Part shown: positions 62,143 through 64,000 of the stretch, in pieces
Layout: each line of letters opens with the position of its first letter
How positions within the stretch are numbered: the first letter of the stretch is position 1
NCBI RefSeq assembly: GCF_024642085.1
Contig: NZ_JAHEBV010000004.1
Location: 1-64,000, forward strand
Length of the DNA: 64,000 bases
Reading direction: 5' to 3'
From: Novosphingobium sp.
Lineage (GTDB): Bacteria; Pseudomonadota; Alphaproteobacteria; Sphingomonadales; Sphingomonadaceae
Position numbers and translations under genes: made by a program
Notes under the pieces: generated by a model
Seen by the model: the letters and a program-made list of their open reading frames with translations, nothing else
Told to the model about the DNA's origin: nothing
Databases searched by the model: none

Positions 62143-63555
62143 TCAGATGTGGATCGCGCGGCCGTATGCGGCCAGCACGCTTTCGTGCATCATCTCCGAC
62201 AAGGTCGGGTGTGGAAATACCGTCGCCATCAATTCGGCCTCGGTCGTCTCCAGCGTCTTGCCGACGACATAGCCTTGGATCAGTTCGGTAACCTCTGCGC
62301 CGATCATGTGTGCGCCCAGCAGTTCGCCAGTCTTGGCGTCGAACACCGTCTTGATGAACCCTTCCGCTTCGCCCAGGGCGATTGCCTTGCCGTTGCCGAT
62401 GAACGGGAAAGCTCCCGCCTTCACTTCGTAACCTTCTTCCTTTGCCCTGGCCTCGGTCAGGCCGACGCTGGCAATCTGTGGGTGGCAATAGGTGCAGCCC
62501 GGTATGTTGCGTTTGTCCATCGCATGGGGATGAACGTCCGTGTTGCCCAATTCCTGTGCAATCGCCTCAGCCGCTATCACGCCTTCGTGGCTGGCCTTGT
62601 GCGCCAGCCAGGGGCCAGGCGTAACATCGCCGATTGCCCAGACGCCCGGGACATTGGTGCGGCCCATTCCGTCAATGGCAATAATCCCGCGGTCCGCTGC
62701 TATGCCAAGCGCTTCCAGCCCAATGTTCTCGGTATTCGGCGTGATGCCCACCGCCACAATGACATGGCTGAAATCTGATGTAGCAACCTTGCCGTCCCTG
62801 CCCTTGATCGCAGCCTTGACGCCTGTTGCTGACACATCGATCTTTTCTACCCCGGCGCCGGTCAGAATCTGCATACCCTGTTTTTTCAAGGCCTTTTCGA
62901 GGAATGCGGATACGTCCGCATCTTCAACCGGGACTATGCGGTCCATCATTTCGATAACGGTCACGTCCGCGCCCATATCGTTGTAAAAGCTGGCAAACTC
63001 AATCCCGATGGCGCCAGATCCGATAACCAGCAACTTGCTGGGCATTTCCTTGGGCGTCATCGCATGGCGATAGGTCCACACCCGTTCGCCATCAGCCTTG
63101 GCGAAAGGCAGATCGCGCGCTCGCGCCCCAGTTGCAACGATGATGTGTTTGGCGCTGATCGTTTCGGGGCCCTTTTCACCGGCCACTTCCATTTTGCCCG
63201 CGCCTGTCATGACGCCAGTCCCCAGATGGACCGCGATCTTGTTCTTTTTCATCAGGTGGGTCACGCCCTGATTAAGTTGCTTGGCCACCCCACGGCTGCG
63301 CGCGACCACTGCGTTCAGATCGGCGCTGATCTTTTCGGCGGCCAGGCCATAATCCTTGGCGTGCTGCATATAGTGAAAGATCTCGGCAGAGCGCAGCAGC
63401 GCCTTGGTCGGGATGCAGCCCCAGTTAAGGCATATCCCGCCGAGCAGTTCTCGCTCGACAATCGCGACTTTCAGCCCCAACTGCGCCGCCCGGATCGCCG
63501 CGACATAGCCGCCGGGGCCTGAACCGAGCACGATGACGTCGTATTGGTCTGCCAT
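62143..63555 (-). CDS. lpdA: Dihydrolipoyl dehydrogenase (E3)
   Basis: E3 reoxidises dihydrolipoamide in the pyruvate and 2-oxoglutarate dehydrogenase complexes. The 470-residue flavoprotein has FAD motif VLGSGPGGYVAAIRAAQLG, the redox pair in GGICLNWGCIPTK, NAD motif VIGSGAIGIEFASFYNDMG and the His-Glu dyad in PHPTLSEMMHES. It lies next to a thioesterase gene (3 bases) and the end of pdhC, so this is a pyruvate dehydrogenase locus separate from pdhAB at 11-14 kb. Confidence 0.97.
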   Translation of the reverse strand: MADQYDVIVLGSGPGGYVAAIRAAQLGLKVAIVERELLGGICLNWGCIPTKALLRSAEIFHYMQHAKDYGLAAEKISADLNAVVARSRGVAKQLNQGVTHLMKKNKIAVHLGTGVMTGAGKMEVAGEKGPETISAKHIIVATGARARDLPFAKADGERVWTYRHAMTPKEMPSKLLVIGSGAIGIEFASFYNDMGADVTVIEMMDRIVPVEDADVSAFLEKALKKQGMQILTGAGVEKIDVSATGVKAAIKGRDGKVATSDFSHVIVAVGITPNTENIGLEALGIAADRGIIAIDGMGRTNVPGVWAIGDVTPGPWLAHKASHEGVIAAEAIAQELGNTDVHPHAMDKRNIPGCTYCHPQIASVGLTEARAKEEGYEVKAGAFPFIGNGKAIALGEAEGFIKTVFDAKTGELLGAHMIGAEVTELIQGYVVGKTLETTEAELMATVFPHPTLSEMMHESVLAAYGRAIHI

Positions 63556-63558
63556 GTT

Positions 63559-63930
63559 TCAATCAGCTCCATTGAGTGCGCGCGGAAGGCCATTCTCATC
63601 CAGCAACACGAACTTGAATTGCCCTTTGGCGACTTCGGTCAGTTTCTCGCCATGGCGCTCTCGCCCCTCGCCCCGCGCGGCGACAGTCAGCGAAGTGCGG
63701 CCTTGCGCGATAATTTCTGCGAAGATCGACAATTCATCTCCCACCGCCATCGTGCCGGGAAAGGTGAAGTCAGTTGCAAGGACGACCACCGCCTTGCCCT
63801 TCCCCTGGCGTGACGCTAGCGACCCGGCGCCCAGCGCCAACTGGCTCATTAGCCAGCCGCCGAACACTCCGCCGTAGGGGTTGAGGTCAGTCGGCATGGC
63901 AGTAACTCTGATAACCAGATCCTCAGCCAT
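63559..63930 (-). CDS. Hotdog-fold acyl-CoA thioesterase, YciA-like
   Basis: The 123-residue protein has DLNPYGGVFGGWLMSQLALGAG, the conserved hotdog N-G-x-x-F-G-G motif, and VLATDFTFPGTMAVGDEL, as in YciA-type acyl-CoA hydrolases. Such enzymes cleave acyl-CoA thioesters; placement between pdhC and lpd could limit acetyl-CoA or related thioesters, which is inference. Length is normal. It lies three bases from lpd. Confidence 0.88.
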   Translation of the reverse strand: MAEDLVIRVTAMPTDLNPYGGVFGGWLMSQLALGAGSLASRQGKGKAVVVLATDFTFPGTMAVGDELSIFAEIIAQGRTSLTVAARGEGRERHGEKLTEVAKGQFKFVLLDENGLPRALNGAD

Positions 63931-63936
63931 GGCAGA

Positions 63937-64000
63937 TCACGCCACCAAACCCAGCGGCGCCTCGACCAGATCCTTGAACGCTTGCATCAGCGCTGCCCCG
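63937..64000 (-). CDS. pdhC: C-terminus of dihydrolipoamide acetyltransferase (E2), cut by the window edge
   Basis: Only the last 20 codons and the TGA are present: GAALMQAFKDLVEAPLGLVA. The pattern LLxAFKxLVExPLGxLV is the usual end of alphaproteobacterial pyruvate dehydrogenase E2. The position directly upstream of the thioesterase and lpd fits a pdhC-lpd locus. Because so little is visible, a related E2 (for example for 2-oxoglutarate) cannot be fully excluded. Confidence 0.7.
   Translation of the reverse strand, partial: GAALMQAFKDLVEAPLGLVA

Overview
The window is one contiguous piece of a high-GC alphaproteobacterial chromosome. The gene content points to the order Sphingomonadales (Novosphingobium, Sphingomonas or Erythrobacter type). 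The signs are a fused ispDF gene, a dusB-ntrB-ntrC-ntrY-ntrX-hfq-hflX block with a tandem two-domain Hfq, a pyruvate dehydrogenase E1 beta subunit with its own N-terminal lipoyl domain, small TadE/TadG sets and CtrA-type TTAA-N7-TTAA boxes. No replication genes, phage, transposase or CRISPR array were seen. Most of it is chromosomal housekeeping.

Layout. 1-4690 (minus): ppiD-like, trpE, trpG and trpD (cut by the left edge). 4938-7946 (plus): tpiA, secG, pyrG. 7947-8324 has no gene but holds four hairpins ending in a strong terminator, a candidate small RNA. 8325-8920 is an hsp20 gene with an RpoH-type promoter and a ROSE-like RNA thermometer. 8953-13685 (plus): glutaredoxin, nitrilase, DUF1178, tRNA-Arg, ftsB-like, pdhA, pdhB. 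13692-19481 (minus) carries two parallel TadG-TadE-TadE triads, each with a CtrA-like box about 75 bases upstream. 19620-29873: squalene/phytoene-synthase-like, EF-hand, trmFO, YhhN, CorA, TauD, gyrA, TPR protein, carbonic anhydrase. 29941-33008: lipA, ratA/COQ10, pncC, ispDF. 33083-42333 (plus): the dusB-ntrBC-ntrYX-hfq-hflX block. 42310-51248 (minus): mazG, a 56-residue membrane protein missed by length cut-offs, MBL hydrolase, tatD, metG, holB, tmk, dacC-like, rlpA-like, mltB-like. Then come tRNA-Ser and about 500 bases without a convincing gene.

51923-61379 (plus) is the least explained part. Five consecutive genes all encode exported proteins. Four are DUF11-type surface proteins; the fifth is a 1693-residue protein with DUF11 and SdrD-B-like domains followed by about 830 residues that look like an outer-membrane beta-barrel. 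Three share an N-terminal motif directly after the signal peptide, and four end exactly on a DUF11-type beta strand with a terminal Lys, Arg or Asn. I treat this as a candidate undescribed cell-surface system. The right end (minus) returns to housekeeping: a membrane protein, lpd, a thioesterase and the last 20 codons of pdhC.

Functional themes: tryptophan synthesis, pyruvate dehydrogenase and lipoate (pdhAB, lpd, pdhC end, lipA), nitrogen/redox two-component control with RNA chaperone, envelope assembly and peptidoglycan turnover, and surface appendages. Assignments rest on motifs read by eye; no database search was run.
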